64,000 bases of DNA, from assembly GCA_965229635.1 (NCBI GenBank), contig OZ245894.1, positions 7,998,001-8,062,000 of the forward strand, written 5' to 3'. This stretch comes from BQJU01 sp965229635 (GTDB taxonomy: Bacteria; Bacteroidota; Bacteroidia; Chitinophagales; Saprospiraceae). A program made the translations under genes and the position numbers. The notes under the pieces were generated by a model. That model was not told where the DNA came from and did not search any database. It saw only the letters and a list, made by a program, of their open reading frames with translations. This document shows positions 52,180 through 60,292 of this stretch, piece after piece; position 1 is the first letter of the stretch; every line of letters begins with the position of its first letter.

Positions 52180-53712
52180 TTACTGTATAATTGCTTCTTC
52201 CTGTGGTTTGAACTCCACATCCTCTGCACCATGTGCCAGGCGCTTTAAAGGCTTGATCATGGCAATAACCAACAGCCCGATAATCGTACAGAATACTGCA
52301 ATACCGGTGAAAATGGCAAATTCACCTACTGTTTCAGATAACTCGCCCAATGATCCGGCCACCTTATTGCCAAGACCGGTAACGGCAAAGTAGGCACCCA
52401 TCATAAAGGCCATCCACCGAGCCGGGGCCAGTTTGGTGATGAAAGACAAAGCTACAGGCGACGCACATAATTCACCCAGGGTATGGAACAAATAGGCCAA
52501 TACCAGCCAATACATTGCTGATTTTTGCACAACTTCTCCATCTACTTCCTTTACCTGCATGCTGGCTGCGGACATAAACAGGAATCCCCAGCCCATGATG
52601 ATGACACCGATGGCCATTTTAAAGATAGAAGAAGACTCCTTACCGCGATTGCGCCACCAGGCCCAGAAAGAACCCACAAGGGTAGCAAAGACCAGAATGA
52701 AAATCGCATTCACGGATTGGAACCAACTGGCTGGAATGCTAAAACTACCCAGTGACAGGTTGGTTTTTTCATTGGCATAAATATTCATCAATCCCCCAGC
52801 CTGCTCAAAAGAGCCCCAGAAAACGATGATAATGATAAACGACAAATACATCACCATGATGCGGTCGCGTTCGATCTGATTGCCATCGTTGTAAATGACA
52901 ATGGCGACACCTACTGCGATACTCAATGCAATGACCAATAGGCCATAATCCCAGCCAACGGCATACCAAATGACCGCCCCCAATGCAGCAGTGATGGCTG
53001 TTCCAGTAATAGAATTTCGGTATTTGAAAATATCGGTAAACAGGTTGATTTCCGGTTTGTTTGCATCATCATCATCCTTGACAATATCGCCTACTCCAGC
53101 CAGGTATTTTTGTCCTGCCATATAGGTTAAAAGGCCTAGTGCCATACCAATACCGGCCAGTCCAAAGCCATAGTGCCAGCCAATACGCTGCCCTACGTAT
53201 CCTACCACAATTGAAGAAATAGCCGCACCGAGGTTGATACCCATATAAAAGATATAAAAGCCCATATCGCGACGCTGGTCCTTTTCGCCGTAAAGGCCGC
53301 CTACCATGGTAGAAATATTTGGCTTTAAGCCACCAACACCCAATACAATCAAGACCAGACCTGTGTAGAATGCCCACAAGGCTTCGATGGCCAAAACACT
53401 GTGTCCTGCCACCAGAAGAATACCACCCCAAAGCACCGTTTTCTTTTGCCCGAGAAAACGATCAGCAATAATACCTCCGGGAATGGATGCCACATATACA
53501 AACATGGTATACCATCCGTACAAAGCCAGTGCCCTGCCATTGTCCCAGCCTAATCCGGGATTTTCTCCAGCATCTCTCTGCACCAGGTACAATACCAGAA
53601 TCGCCCGCATACCGTAGTAGCTGAAGCGCTCCCACATTTCCGTAAAAAACAGGAAGAACAATCCCACTGGATGTCCAAGAAAAGTCCGTTGGGTAGCATC
53701 ATTCGCCATCAA
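52180..53712 (-). CDS. POT/PTR-family peptide transporter 1
   Basis: This 510-residue paralogue has the same signatures: FTEMWERFSYYGMRAILVLYLVQ with ExxER, FYIFYMGINLGAAISSIVVGYVGQ, and FHTLGELCASPVALSFITKLAP. The central cytoplasmic insert is longer (GDIVKDDDDANKPEI), and the C-terminus has VEFKPQEEAIIQ. It is probably transcribed before transporter 2. The upstream spacer contains the second dispersed repeat. Confidence 0.93.
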   Translation of the reverse strand: MMANDATQRTFLGHPVGLFFLFFTEMWERFSYYGMRAILVLYLVQRDAGENPGLGWDNGRALALYGWYTMFVYVASIPGGIIADRFLGQKKTVLWGGILLVAGHSVLAIEALWAFYTGLVLIVLGVGGLKPNISTMVGGLYGEKDQRRDMGFYIFYMGINLGAAISSIVVGYVGQRIGWHYGFGLAGIGMALGLLTYMAGQKYLAGVGDIVKDDDDANKPEINLFTDIFKYRNSITGTAITAALGAVIWYAVGWDYGLLVIALSIAVGVAIVIYNDGNQIERDRIMVMYLSFIIIIVFWGSFEQAGGLMNIYANEKTNLSLGSFSIPASWFQSVNAIFILVFATLVGSFWAWWRNRGKESSSIFKMAIGVIIMGWGFLFMSAASMQVKEVDGEVVQKSAMYWLVLAYLFHTLGELCASPVALSFITKLAPARWMAFMMGAYFAVTGLGNKVAGSLGELSETVGEFAIFTGIAVFCTIIGLLVIAMIKPLKRLAHGAEDVEFKPQEEAIIQ

Positions 53713-53899
53713 TATCTTATTTTAAAGAAGGTTTCAAGTTGATCTACAACTCAGTATATTCAGTATATCATGGCTAAAATAGATTTTTTTCCTTGAGTGT
53801 CGAAGATTTGGCTTCTTAAATTTTGTTAGGCGAGTCTTAGCAGACATTTAAATTGGGAAGGTAGCTTGTAAGGGCACTTGATCTTAGGAGAAAAAATAG

Positions 53900-54035
53900 C
53901 CTGTGTTTTCAAGTAATCAGGAAGGATTGTCTTTTTGGAAGAACTGGAAGAAATGCACGCTGGAACCTGTACAACCCCAACAGTTCATCCATTACTTCCA
54001 ATTACATTTGGGAGGTTGAAGAAATGGCCCTAAGC
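53900..54035. repeat. Dispersed intergenic repeat, copy 2
   Basis: This stretch resembles 42591-42714: CCTGTGTTTTCAAG, CAGGAAGGATTG, GAAGAAATG, CCTGTACAACCCC, GTTCATCCATTACTTCCAAT and GGGAGGTTGAAGAAATGG follow in order. It lies in the 360-bp spacer 53713-54072, which has no supported gene. No terminal inverted repeats typical of an IS are visible. Confidence 0.65.
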
Positions 54036-54072
54036 TTGCTTAGCAGTGCACTTAATCCATCTAACTTGAGAT

Positions 54073-54708
54073 CTAGTTGGTCGTAACCGGCGGTGTGATA
54101 TCCTCTATTTCCTCATGCTCCATCTCCACGGTCCAGCCAACGGACTGGGCCATAAACTGAATCACGGAAATCATCTGATTGCCCTGACGTTCGGCTTCTT
54201 CCAGGAGTCCGGCTTCAGCGGCTTTTTTACTCAGCACTTCCTTGGCATTTTGATTGAGTTGGGTGTAATCCTCAGGCGTGAAATGGTTGAAAAAACTTTC
54301 CTCCAGATCTTTGTAACGAATGGTGTGATCAATGGAGAGGATTTGCGGCTGTGGCAAGTTGCCGAGAATGATCTTTTTATTGGTGCTATCGGCGGTGATG
54401 GTGATTTTGTCCATGTCGTAGCCAACCATTACCCGGCCCTGCACTTCGAGAAAGGCGGTCTTGGTAAAGCTCCAGGTGCTAGGCAATGGCAGATATAAGG
54501 TCATTTGCCGATCCATCGACTGGTCGTAGTGCTCCAGGAAGGTACCCTCTACGGTAACCAGCTTGCATACGCGCTGCACCTTCTCCAGTAGCACGGTAGA
54601 CTGCGAGCGGCTGATCTGTTCCTGCTCAGTTTGGTAATACCAACGGCTGAGGCCAATACCTACAACAAAAAAAAGGACCAGTCCGGCCCCGTAGAGTATT
54701 TTTTTCAT
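54073..54708 (-). CDS. DUF4230 family protein
   Basis: I start at ATG 54708 (MKKILYGAGLVLFFVVGIGL), which immediately gives a membrane anchor (about 2-20). The 211-residue protein then has the DUF4230 features: VLLEKVQRVCKLVTVEG, an extended beta-rich core (TADSTNKKIILGNLPQPQIL), and a helix KEVLSKKAAEAGLLEEAERQGNQMISVIQFMA. The family is membrane-anchored with no known function. A 333-bp upstream spacer, 54709-55041, has two short palindromes (CGCCAATT-AA-AATTGGCG and GCGAAAT-AA-ATTTCGC) but no gene. Confidence 0.85.
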   Translation of the reverse strand: MKKILYGAGLVLFFVVGIGLSRWYYQTEQEQISRSQSTVLLEKVQRVCKLVTVEGTFLEHYDQSMDRQMTLYLPLPSTWSFTKTAFLEVQGRVMVGYDMDKITITADSTNKKIILGNLPQPQILSIDHTIRYKDLEESFFNHFTPEDYTQLNQNAKEVLSKKAAEAGLLEEAERQGNQMISVIQFMAQSVGWTVEMEHEEIEDITPPVTTN

Positions 54709-54972
54709 GGTGTATGTCTTAGATTGCCTCGTAACGGCCAAATTCATTTGGTCGCCATCTTGTTAATCTTGTTCATCCTGTCCTCAAAAGTCAACATCTC
54801 GTCAGGCCCCTTTTGTCGAAACCGAAAGGTTTCTTGCAAAAGCACCTCAGTGTTCTTTGCGTCTTGGGAGCGATATTTGGCACGCTAAGTCGCAGAGAAC
54901 GCGGAGGGCAACGCCTGTTCGGCGATTTTCACGAACCACGCTCCATTCCAGATTGATGGTAAACGACTTATA

Positions 54973-55033
54973 CGCCAATTAAAATTGGCGGTTACGAGGG
55001 TTCTATTACTTGGAGGAGCGAAATAAATTTCGC
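54973..55033. repeat. Two short perfect palindromes before the DUF4230 gene
   Basis: CGCCAATT-AA-AATTGGCG (54973-54990) and GCGAAAT-AA-ATTTCGC (55018-55033) are about 30 bp apart. The second lies just past the DUF3108 stop at 55042 (minus strand) and may act in termination. Both could also be operators of the DUF4230 gene, though they are about 270 bp away from its start. Confidence 0.4.
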
Positions 55034-55041
55034 ACAACCAA

Positions 55042-55914
55042 TTAATCCAGTTCCGCGGTAAATTCGTGGCGCAGGCCTTTGTAGCTTTTCAGCACGGCTT
55101 TTACTGATCCTACGGACACCGGTGATTCGATCAACAACGGCAGTTTGTTTTCATCATCAGTTACCCAAACCATCATTTGGTCACCTTCTTTGAAAACGTC
55201 TCCTGCAATCAGCTGCGGGCTAAATTTATGGGTACTAAACTTACCATTGCCTTTCACTCGTTTCTTTTCTTCTCTACCTTTGTAGGCCACTTTGAGCGGA
55301 TAAGTCTCCTTATCGAGGAAAATCTTGATCGGAATTTCCGCGCCTTCCTGCATTCCATTAAAGTTGATATTGCGGGCATAGTAAATGATCGACAATACAT
55401 CGTGCATACAGTCGTCCAGGCTAAATTCGTGGGGCTTGGCACTTTCTGGCGTCTTTCCCCGCATGGATTTAGCCTTGCGGCGATCCTGATCAAAGGTCAC
55501 CTTATCATACAAGCGGTAGCCTCCTTCGCGCACGTGACGCACCGAAACATCGGGCAACAAGGTTGATTTATCAATGTAAGAATCGTAATCGTCCCTTACT
55601 TTGAAAAACCAGTCGTACGACTTATAGGTTCGGCCCTTGGCGGAAAGGTGATACTGATCGCCCAGGTCATTGACCCGGAAGACCACCTCGCCGGCGGGAA
55701 TCCACACGAAGTTCCAATTGTAATAAATTTTATAAACGACCTCCTCTCCGGCCTGAAAAGCAAAATTACTGGCATTACAGGGTTCTGGGATTCCGGAAGT
55801 GTCAATGGCACTCTGAATAAATGGCTTATTCGGGTTGATTTCAGGGAAATCAAAAGCCATGAGCACCAACACTAAGGCCATCATCATACTCGTTTTAACT
55901 GGAATTTTTCTCAT
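55042..55914 (-). CDS. DUF3108 domain protein
   Basis: This 290-residue protein has a signal peptide (about 6-22) and a periplasmic DUF3108 domain. Its signature reads NFAFQAGEEVVYKIYYNWNFVWIPAGEVVFRV at about 48-80. Then come VRDDYDSYIDKSTLLPDVSVRHVREGGYRLYDKVTFDQ and DVLSIIYYARNINF. The family is a beta-rich, lipocalin-like fold of unknown function, and is common in Bacteroidota. The gene overlaps the end of the flippase-like gene by 20 bp. Confidence 0.86.
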   Translation of the reverse strand: MRKIPVKTSMMMALVLVLMAFDFPEINPNKPFIQSAIDTSGIPEPCNASNFAFQAGEEVVYKIYYNWNFVWIPAGEVVFRVNDLGDQYHLSAKGRTYKSYDWFFKVRDDYDSYIDKSTLLPDVSVRHVREGGYRLYDKVTFDQDRRKAKSMRGKTPESAKPHEFSLDDCMHDVLSIIYYARNINFNGMQEGAEIPIKIFLDKETYPLKVAYKGREEKKRVKGNGKFSTHKFSPQLIAGDVFKEGDQMMVWVTDDENKLPLLIESPVSVGSVKAVLKSYKGLRHEFTAELD

Positions 55915-56905
55915 AACCTAATGATTTTAAGACATTTGTTTTGACGATGATTCCTGCTCCAAGTAACGCAGGGACACTTAAATTTATTATAAAGAGCAGA
56001 AAGGTTGCCGTGAGTATCCCCAGACTATTATCGCTGTAGTGCGACCATATAAATAAGGCAATTTCTCCCCGGGCCAGAAGGCCCATCAACGGGGGTAGCG
56101 GAATACTGGTTTGTATTAAAAATATCGTCGAAATACCCGAAAAAGCTGCCAAAATGGGCGCATTTAGGCCAAAAAACCGCAAAATCAGGTAATATTGCAG
56201 GCTATAGACAACATAGCGCATGAAGGCGAAAATGAGCGCCCGAAGCAATAATGGACGGTGAAAATGCCGCAATGCCAGCAATTGTTTGAACACCGGTCGC
56301 GACCATTTTCCCCACGGAAACCGCCGTAAAATGGGGATTATTAAATCTACGTTAAAATAGACCAACCCCAGTATCCCAACGAAACTTCCCCCTAATAGGA
56401 AACTGCTCAACAGCAGATAAGGTTCGGGGGCCAACAAGCTTTTCAGGCAAAAATAGGCTCCAATGACGCCCCATCCCAACAGTACCAGCAACTGGGCAAA
56501 ACTCCCGACCAGGGAGGCCAATACTGTTGGCCAATTGTGCCGGGCATCGACCGCCAGCAGTCGACCGCCGTATTCGCCAATGCGGTTTGGTGTAAACATA
56601 GAGATGGTAACGCCCGCCAGGATGGCCCGCACCGCTTCCCACAGGCTCACCGGCGCCAGCGGCTGCATCAGCAATTGCCATTTGCGGCTCTCCAGCAGCC
56701 AATTGACCGGCATGAGGAAGATGACGGCAATAATCCACCATTGGTTTCCACGCTGAAATTGATTCCAGAGAACCACCGTCAAGGCTTCGCGGTGTTCTCC
56801 GGTCATGATTTGACGGTAGAGGGTATAGAGCAGCAGCACCAGGATCGCCGTCTTGATCAGGAGATTGAGCGCTTTGTTTTTAGAAATGGCTGGTGCTGTG
56901 GGCAT
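55895..56905 (-). CDS. Lysylphosphatidylglycerol-synthase/UPF0104-like flippase domain protein
   Basis: This 336-residue membrane protein has about eight helices and the YbhN/UPF0104 layout: LNLLIKTAILVLLLYTLYRQI, WLLESRKWQLLMQPLAPVSLWEAVRAILAGVTISMFTPNRIGEYGGRLL (GxxxxxPNRxGE signature at about 92-112), and SLPLPPLMGLLARGE replaced by SIPLPPLMGLLARGE near the end. These proteins are thought to move lipids between membrane faces. Fused or separate partners are common; here the DUF3108 gene is coupled. Confidence 0.85.
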   Translation of the reverse strand: MPTAPAISKNKALNLLIKTAILVLLLYTLYRQIMTGEHREALTVVLWNQFQRGNQWWIIAVIFLMPVNWLLESRKWQLLMQPLAPVSLWEAVRAILAGVTISMFTPNRIGEYGGRLLAVDARHNWPTVLASLVGSFAQLLVLLGWGVIGAYFCLKSLLAPEPYLLLSSFLLGGSFVGILGLVYFNVDLIIPILRRFPWGKWSRPVFKQLLALRHFHRPLLLRALIFAFMRYVVYSLQYYLILRFFGLNAPILAAFSGISTIFLIQTSIPLPPLMGLLARGEIALFIWSHYSDNSLGILTATFLLFIINLSVPALLGAGIIVKTNVLKSLGYEKNSS

Positions 56906-56928
56906 ATATTTGAATCATAACATCATGG

Positions 56929-57035
56929 TTCTTCGACAAATTTCGTGTTTCAGCGTCAATCGAAAAGGCCCTTCAACGCTTTTTGAAAGCGCTTTTGATT
57001 GACCTTTTAGCTTGACCACGGGATTTGTCGAAGAA
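56929..57035. repeat. Long imperfect hairpin repeat upstream of ruvC
   Basis: Outer arms (56929-56947, starting TTCTTCGACAAAT; 57017-57035, ending ATTTGTCGAAGAA) match at 17 of 19. Inner arms GTCAATC and GATTGAC are also paired, so nearly the whole 107 bp folds. It is related to 47851-47917 and 60213-60242. Confidence 0.65.
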
Positions 57036-57096
57036 GGAACATCATTTGCAACCTACCTACAAAAAGATTATTTTGCCTGCAAAATCAGTTACCACA

Positions 57097-57660
57097 TTGA
57101 AAAAAGACCATCCCACCTACCGCATTTTAGGGGTTGATCCGGGTACAAATATACTTGGATTTGCGATGATTGAAATCGAAAAGAAGAAAATGAAATTGCT
57201 GGAACTGGGCGTGGTACATCTCAGCAAATTTCCCGACCAGCCACAGAAACTCAAAAAGATCTTCGAGCGCGTTCAAACCATCATTGAAGTATACGGACCT
57301 AAAGAGTTTGCCATTGAGGCACCATTCTTTGGTAAAAACCCGCAGTCGATGCTCAAGCTGGGCAGGGCGCAGGGAGTAGCCATGGCCGCAGCCATCACCA
57401 TGAATATTCCCGTGACGGAATATCTTCCCAAAAAGATCAAACAATCGGTAACGGGTAAAGGCAATGCCGCCAAAGAACAGGTGGCCGCCATGTTGAGCAA
57501 TCAATTCAATATCGACCTTTCAGAGCACTACCTAGATGCAACGGATGCACTGGCCACTGCGGTGTGTCATTTCTATCAATCCTCCAGTCCGTTGGGAGGT
57601 AAAAAGCAGTACAGCGGCTGGTCGGCCTTTCTCAAGGATAATCCCAAGCGGAAGGGGTAG
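57097..57660 (+). CDS. ruvC: Holliday junction resolvase RuvC
   Basis: RuvC cuts Holliday junctions with RuvAB. Motifs: RILGVDPGTNILGFAM (first catalytic Asp), FAIEAPFFGKNPQSMLKLG (Glu), and HYLDATDALATAVCH with the two C-terminal Asp. No ATG is available before the motif. The longest ORF starts at TTG 57025, inside the hairpin repeat, so I prefer the TTG at 57097 (MKKDHPTYRILGVDPG), which gives 187 residues, a normal size. It converges with the HIT gene. Confidence 0.93.
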   Translation: MKKDHPTYRILGVDPGTNILGFAMIEIEKKKMKLLELGVVHLSKFPDQPQKLKKIFERVQTIIEVYGPKEFAIEAPFFGKNPQSMLKLGRAQGVAMAAAITMNIPVTEYLPKKIKQSVTGKGNAAKEQVAAMLSNQFNIDLSEHYLDATDALATAVCHFYQSSSPLGGKKQYSGWSAFLKDNPKRKG

Positions 57661-57688
57661 GCCCCACAAGATGCAGGCATCTTCGCAA

Positions 57689-57742
57689 ACGAAAACCGGG
57701 TACATGAAGTTTCATTCACGCACCCGGCAGTTTCGTCTTTTC
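57689..57742. terminator. Bidirectional terminator between ruvC and the HIT gene
   Basis: ACGAAAACCGGGT (57689-57701) pairs with ACCCGGCAGTTTCGT (57722-57736), with an inner stem CATGAA/TTCATT-like. It is followed by CTTTTCT on the plus strand and lies between convergent stops. Confidence 0.6.
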
Positions 57743-57761
57743 TATTGATATCTTTCGGAGG

Positions 57762-58154
57762 CTATAATTTAGCGCGTATCGACGCTGCGATTTGCTCCAT
57801 TTCCTCCGGTTGTAATGTCATTTTTGACTTGGTAATATTCATCTCTGACTCTCGCTGAAAGGGAATCAGATGAATGTGTGCGTGTGGCACTTCAGTACCC
57901 ACCACCATCACCCCTACACGCTTGCAGGGGATGGTTGCATCAATGGCATGCGCTACTTTTTTGGCGAAAGCCATCAACCCTCCAAGCAAATCCTCGTCGA
58001 GGTCAAAAATATAGTCCACCTCTTTCTTTGGAACGACCAGCGTGTGGCCTTTTACCATCGGATTGATGTCTAGAAATGCGTAGTAATCCTCAGATTCAGC
58101 AATTTTATAGCTGGGAATTTCACCACTGACAATCCGACTGAAAATACTGGGCAT
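57762..58154 (-). CDS. HIT family nucleotide hydrolase
   Basis: This protein of 130 residues (from ATG 58154, MPSIFSRIVSGEIPS) has the histidine-triad motif HAHIHLIP at about 91-98. HIT proteins hydrolyse nucleoside phosphoramidates and related AMP conjugates. An upstream in-frame ATG at 58163 would overlap the greA stop; the family start IFSRIVSGEIP favours the shorter one. It lies 1 bp after greA and so is coupled to it. Confidence 0.93.
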   Translation of the reverse strand: MPSIFSRIVSGEIPSYKIAESEDYYAFLDINPMVKGHTLVVPKKEVDYIFDLDEDLLGGLMAFAKKVAHAIDATIPCKRVGVMVVGTEVPHAHIHLIPFQRESEMNITKSKMTLQPEEMEQIAASIRAKL

Positions 58155-58155
58155 A

Positions 58156-58629
58156 TTAATCAATTGAGATTTTCATAATTTCAAATTCGAGCTTCCCACC
58201 CGGGGTGGTTACCTCGGCAATTTCGCCTACTGCTTTACCCAGTAGCCCACTGCCCATGGGAGAGCTAACCGATATCTTGCGGGCCTTAAGGTCAGCCTCT
58301 GATTCCGAGACCAGCTTGTAGATCATTTGCTTGCCGTTTTTCTTATTCTTGATGGTCACATTGCAAAATACCGTCACTTTGGAGGTATCCAGGGTACTTT
58401 GGTCCAGAATACGAGAATTGGACAGTACTTTCTCCAATTCGTTTATTTTCAGCTCCAGCAGTCCCTGTGCTTCCTTCGCGGCATCGTATTCCGCATTTTC
58501 CGACAAGTCACCTTTTTCACGAGCCTCGGCAATGGCTTTGGCTACATCCGACCGGCCCTGGGTTTTCAATTCATCAAGCTGGTTTTTCAGCTTCTCGTAC
58601 CCTTCCTGACTTAAATAATTTACCGTCAT
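58156..58629 (-). CDS. greA: Transcription elongation factor GreA
   Basis: This 157-residue protein has the GreA layout: a coiled-coil N-terminus (YLSQEGYEKLKNQLDELKTQGRSDVAKAIAEAREKGDLSENAEYDAAKEAQG) whose acidic tip LSENAEYDAAK reaches into the RNA polymerase channel, and an FKBP-like C-domain with SPMGSGLLGKAVGEIAEVTTPGG. GreA rescues backtracked polymerase by stimulating transcript cleavage. It is followed at once by the HIT gene. The 500-bp upstream spacer holds only a terminator for the next locus. Confidence 0.96.
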   Translation of the reverse strand: MTVNYLSQEGYEKLKNQLDELKTQGRSDVAKAIAEAREKGDLSENAEYDAAKEAQGLLELKINELEKVLSNSRILDQSTLDTSKVTVFCNVTIKNKKNGKQMIYKLVSESEADLKARKISVSSPMGSGLLGKAVGEIAEVTTPGGKLEFEIMKISID

Positions 58630-58980
58630 AATCTAAATGTTTTACACATAAATGATCGCCTACAACTCCCGGGTTTTCCAGCAAATAGTAGGTCCCCCAA
58701 AAGAGGGATCACCAATTTGTCCTTTAAGTGGTTCTGGAAAAACAACGGAACAGCATTAATCCAGGAAAGCGATCAGTTCTCAATATTTCTTTTTCAAAAA
58801 TGGTCCTTTGGCAAATCCTTTAATTTCGACTCGATGATCAGGCCACTGCTTTTGACAGTGACGAACTTTCGCCAAAATCGAAATGCCAGATTTGTTTTTT
58901 GGATGTTCCTTGAAAGCAGGACTGAGATTTGTTTTCCACTGCTTCCAACAAAGGTTCCGTTGCGCTTTACTAACTATAAA

Positions 58981-59020
58981 ACAAGAACGCTTCCACCTTT
59001 CCTGGTGAAAACGTTCTTGT
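58981..59020 (-). terminator. Terminator after the PorV/PorQ gene
   Basis: Arms ACAAGAACG and CGTTCTTGT, extended by CACC/GGTG with mismatches between; on the minus strand TTTTAT follows. It lies about 110 bp after the stop at 59131. The rest of 58630-59130 shows no gene. Confidence 0.6.
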
Positions 59021-59130
59021 TGTATCAAGTCCCAAAATTAGGGATTCCTGATGATAAATTCAAGAGGTATGCCTGAATTTACCCTAATTTGGCTATATAA
59101 ACCAGTGATTTACAGCTGATTTACACCTAT

Positions 59131-60177
59131 TTACAGGTTAAACCGAATTCCAACATTGTGGGTACCATTCCACACCTTGGTGGTCCGGTATGCGTAATCA
59201 ATTGAGAATCTGGTGTCTTTATTTTCCTTGCTCAGTGGCAGAGATACGGTAGCACCTGCACTCAAACCGGTGTAGATTGGAGCAGTCAATTCCTCTTCTG
59301 AACCAAACTCATACTTATAACCGGCACGCAGCTGGAAAAACTCATTGAGGGAGTATTCCAATCCACCACCAACCTGGTCTTGTGAGAAAGAATTGGCGGT
59401 AAAGTTAGCCAATGCAGTCAGGCGGCTTGTGCCAAACAGGAAGTCGTATGACATTCCGATGTTCAGCAAAGAGGGCAATTCAAAATCAGCCGGACGAGTA
59501 GAGTACGTCAATTCGTACTGCTCACCTGGTGCCGGACGCAATTCGCCCAAACCTTCACCACCAAATTTCATGCGGGAACCAACATTACGCAGTGAGATAC
59601 CGAATTTAAATTCGTCGTTTTCACCGGTAACATACTGCACACCAGCATCAATAGCAAATCCAAAGGCAGAAATATCAGCAGTTGATTCAGAAACGCCTCT
59701 CAGCGTGACTCCAACCGAAACCTTATTTTCAAAAGTGTGTGCGTAAGAAACGCCCAGGTTGAAAAAGTTAGGAGAGAAGGTCGCTCCCGTCCCTTCGGGC
59801 TGATCAGTAGTCGTAACGGCAATATCACCGAAGTCCAACGCCATCAGGCTAAAGCCAAAGGTACCGTTTTCGCCCACTTTCTGAGCCAGACCAAAAGCAT
59901 TCATATTGATGCCCGTACCTTCGAGGTAACGGCCATTGCTGATGCTCACTTCCGTTTTATTGATTCTTCCCAAACCGGCTACGTTGAGGCGAATTGCTTC
60001 TACCCCGCTGACCATTGAGGTGGTCATTGCATGCAGTCCCGCCAGTTTGGCGTAGGGAATCATCAGCAATTCGTAAGCTCCGGCTTCCCCCTGACGATCG
60101 GGATTTCCCGCGTACAGGTCAGGAGTACAGATCCCCACTAAAAGCAGAGAAAATAAACCGTAGAGAATCTTATTCAT
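59131..60177 (-). CDS. PorV/PorQ family outer-membrane protein
   Basis: This 348-residue protein has a signal peptide (about 1-23, ending LYAGN) and the PorV/PorQ-type barrel: AYELLMIPYAKLAGLHAMTTSMVSGVEAIRLNVAGLGRINKTEVSISN at about 34-82, and a FadL-like series of strands to the end, GTHNVGIRFNL. PorV is an outer-membrane shuttle protein of the T9SS that brings cargo to the attachment complex; PorQ is part of the attachment step. Position next to a large secreted T9SS-type protein suggests a dedicated partner. Confidence 0.9.
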   Translation of the reverse strand: MNKILYGLFSLLLVGICTPDLYAGNPDRQGEAGAYELLMIPYAKLAGLHAMTTSMVSGVEAIRLNVAGLGRINKTEVSISNGRYLEGTGINMNAFGLAQKVGENGTFGFSLMALDFGDIAVTTTDQPEGTGATFSPNFFNLGVSYAHTFENKVSVGVTLRGVSESTADISAFGFAIDAGVQYVTGENDEFKFGISLRNVGSRMKFGGEGLGELRPAPGEQYELTYSTRPADFELPSLLNIGMSYDFLFGTSRLTALANFTANSFSQDQVGGGLEYSLNEFFQLRAGYKYEFGSEEELTAPIYTGLSAGATVSLPLSKENKDTRFSIDYAYRTTKVWNGTHNVGIRFNL

Positions 60178-60212
60178 AATTATTTTTTTGTCAACTTATT
60201 TAGAATAATGGC

Positions 60213-60242
60213 TCTTTGACAAATCCTTTGATTTATCAAAGA
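60213..60242. repeat. Palindromic TCTTTGACAAATC repeat
   Basis: TCTTTGACAAATC pairs with GATTTATCAAAGA (12 of 13) around CTTT. It lies between the PorV/PorQ gene and the large secreted protein gene. It is the shortest of three related palindromes in the window. Confidence 0.5.
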
Positions 60243-60292
60243 ACGATAGAGTTGACTTCCGGTACCCATTGGCACCGGAAGTCAGGCTTTTA

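Noticed and set aside
58630..59130. Short ORFs in the spacer upstream of greA (for example 58780-59028)
   Set aside because: No homologous features, overlapping frames on both strands, and a terminator inside.
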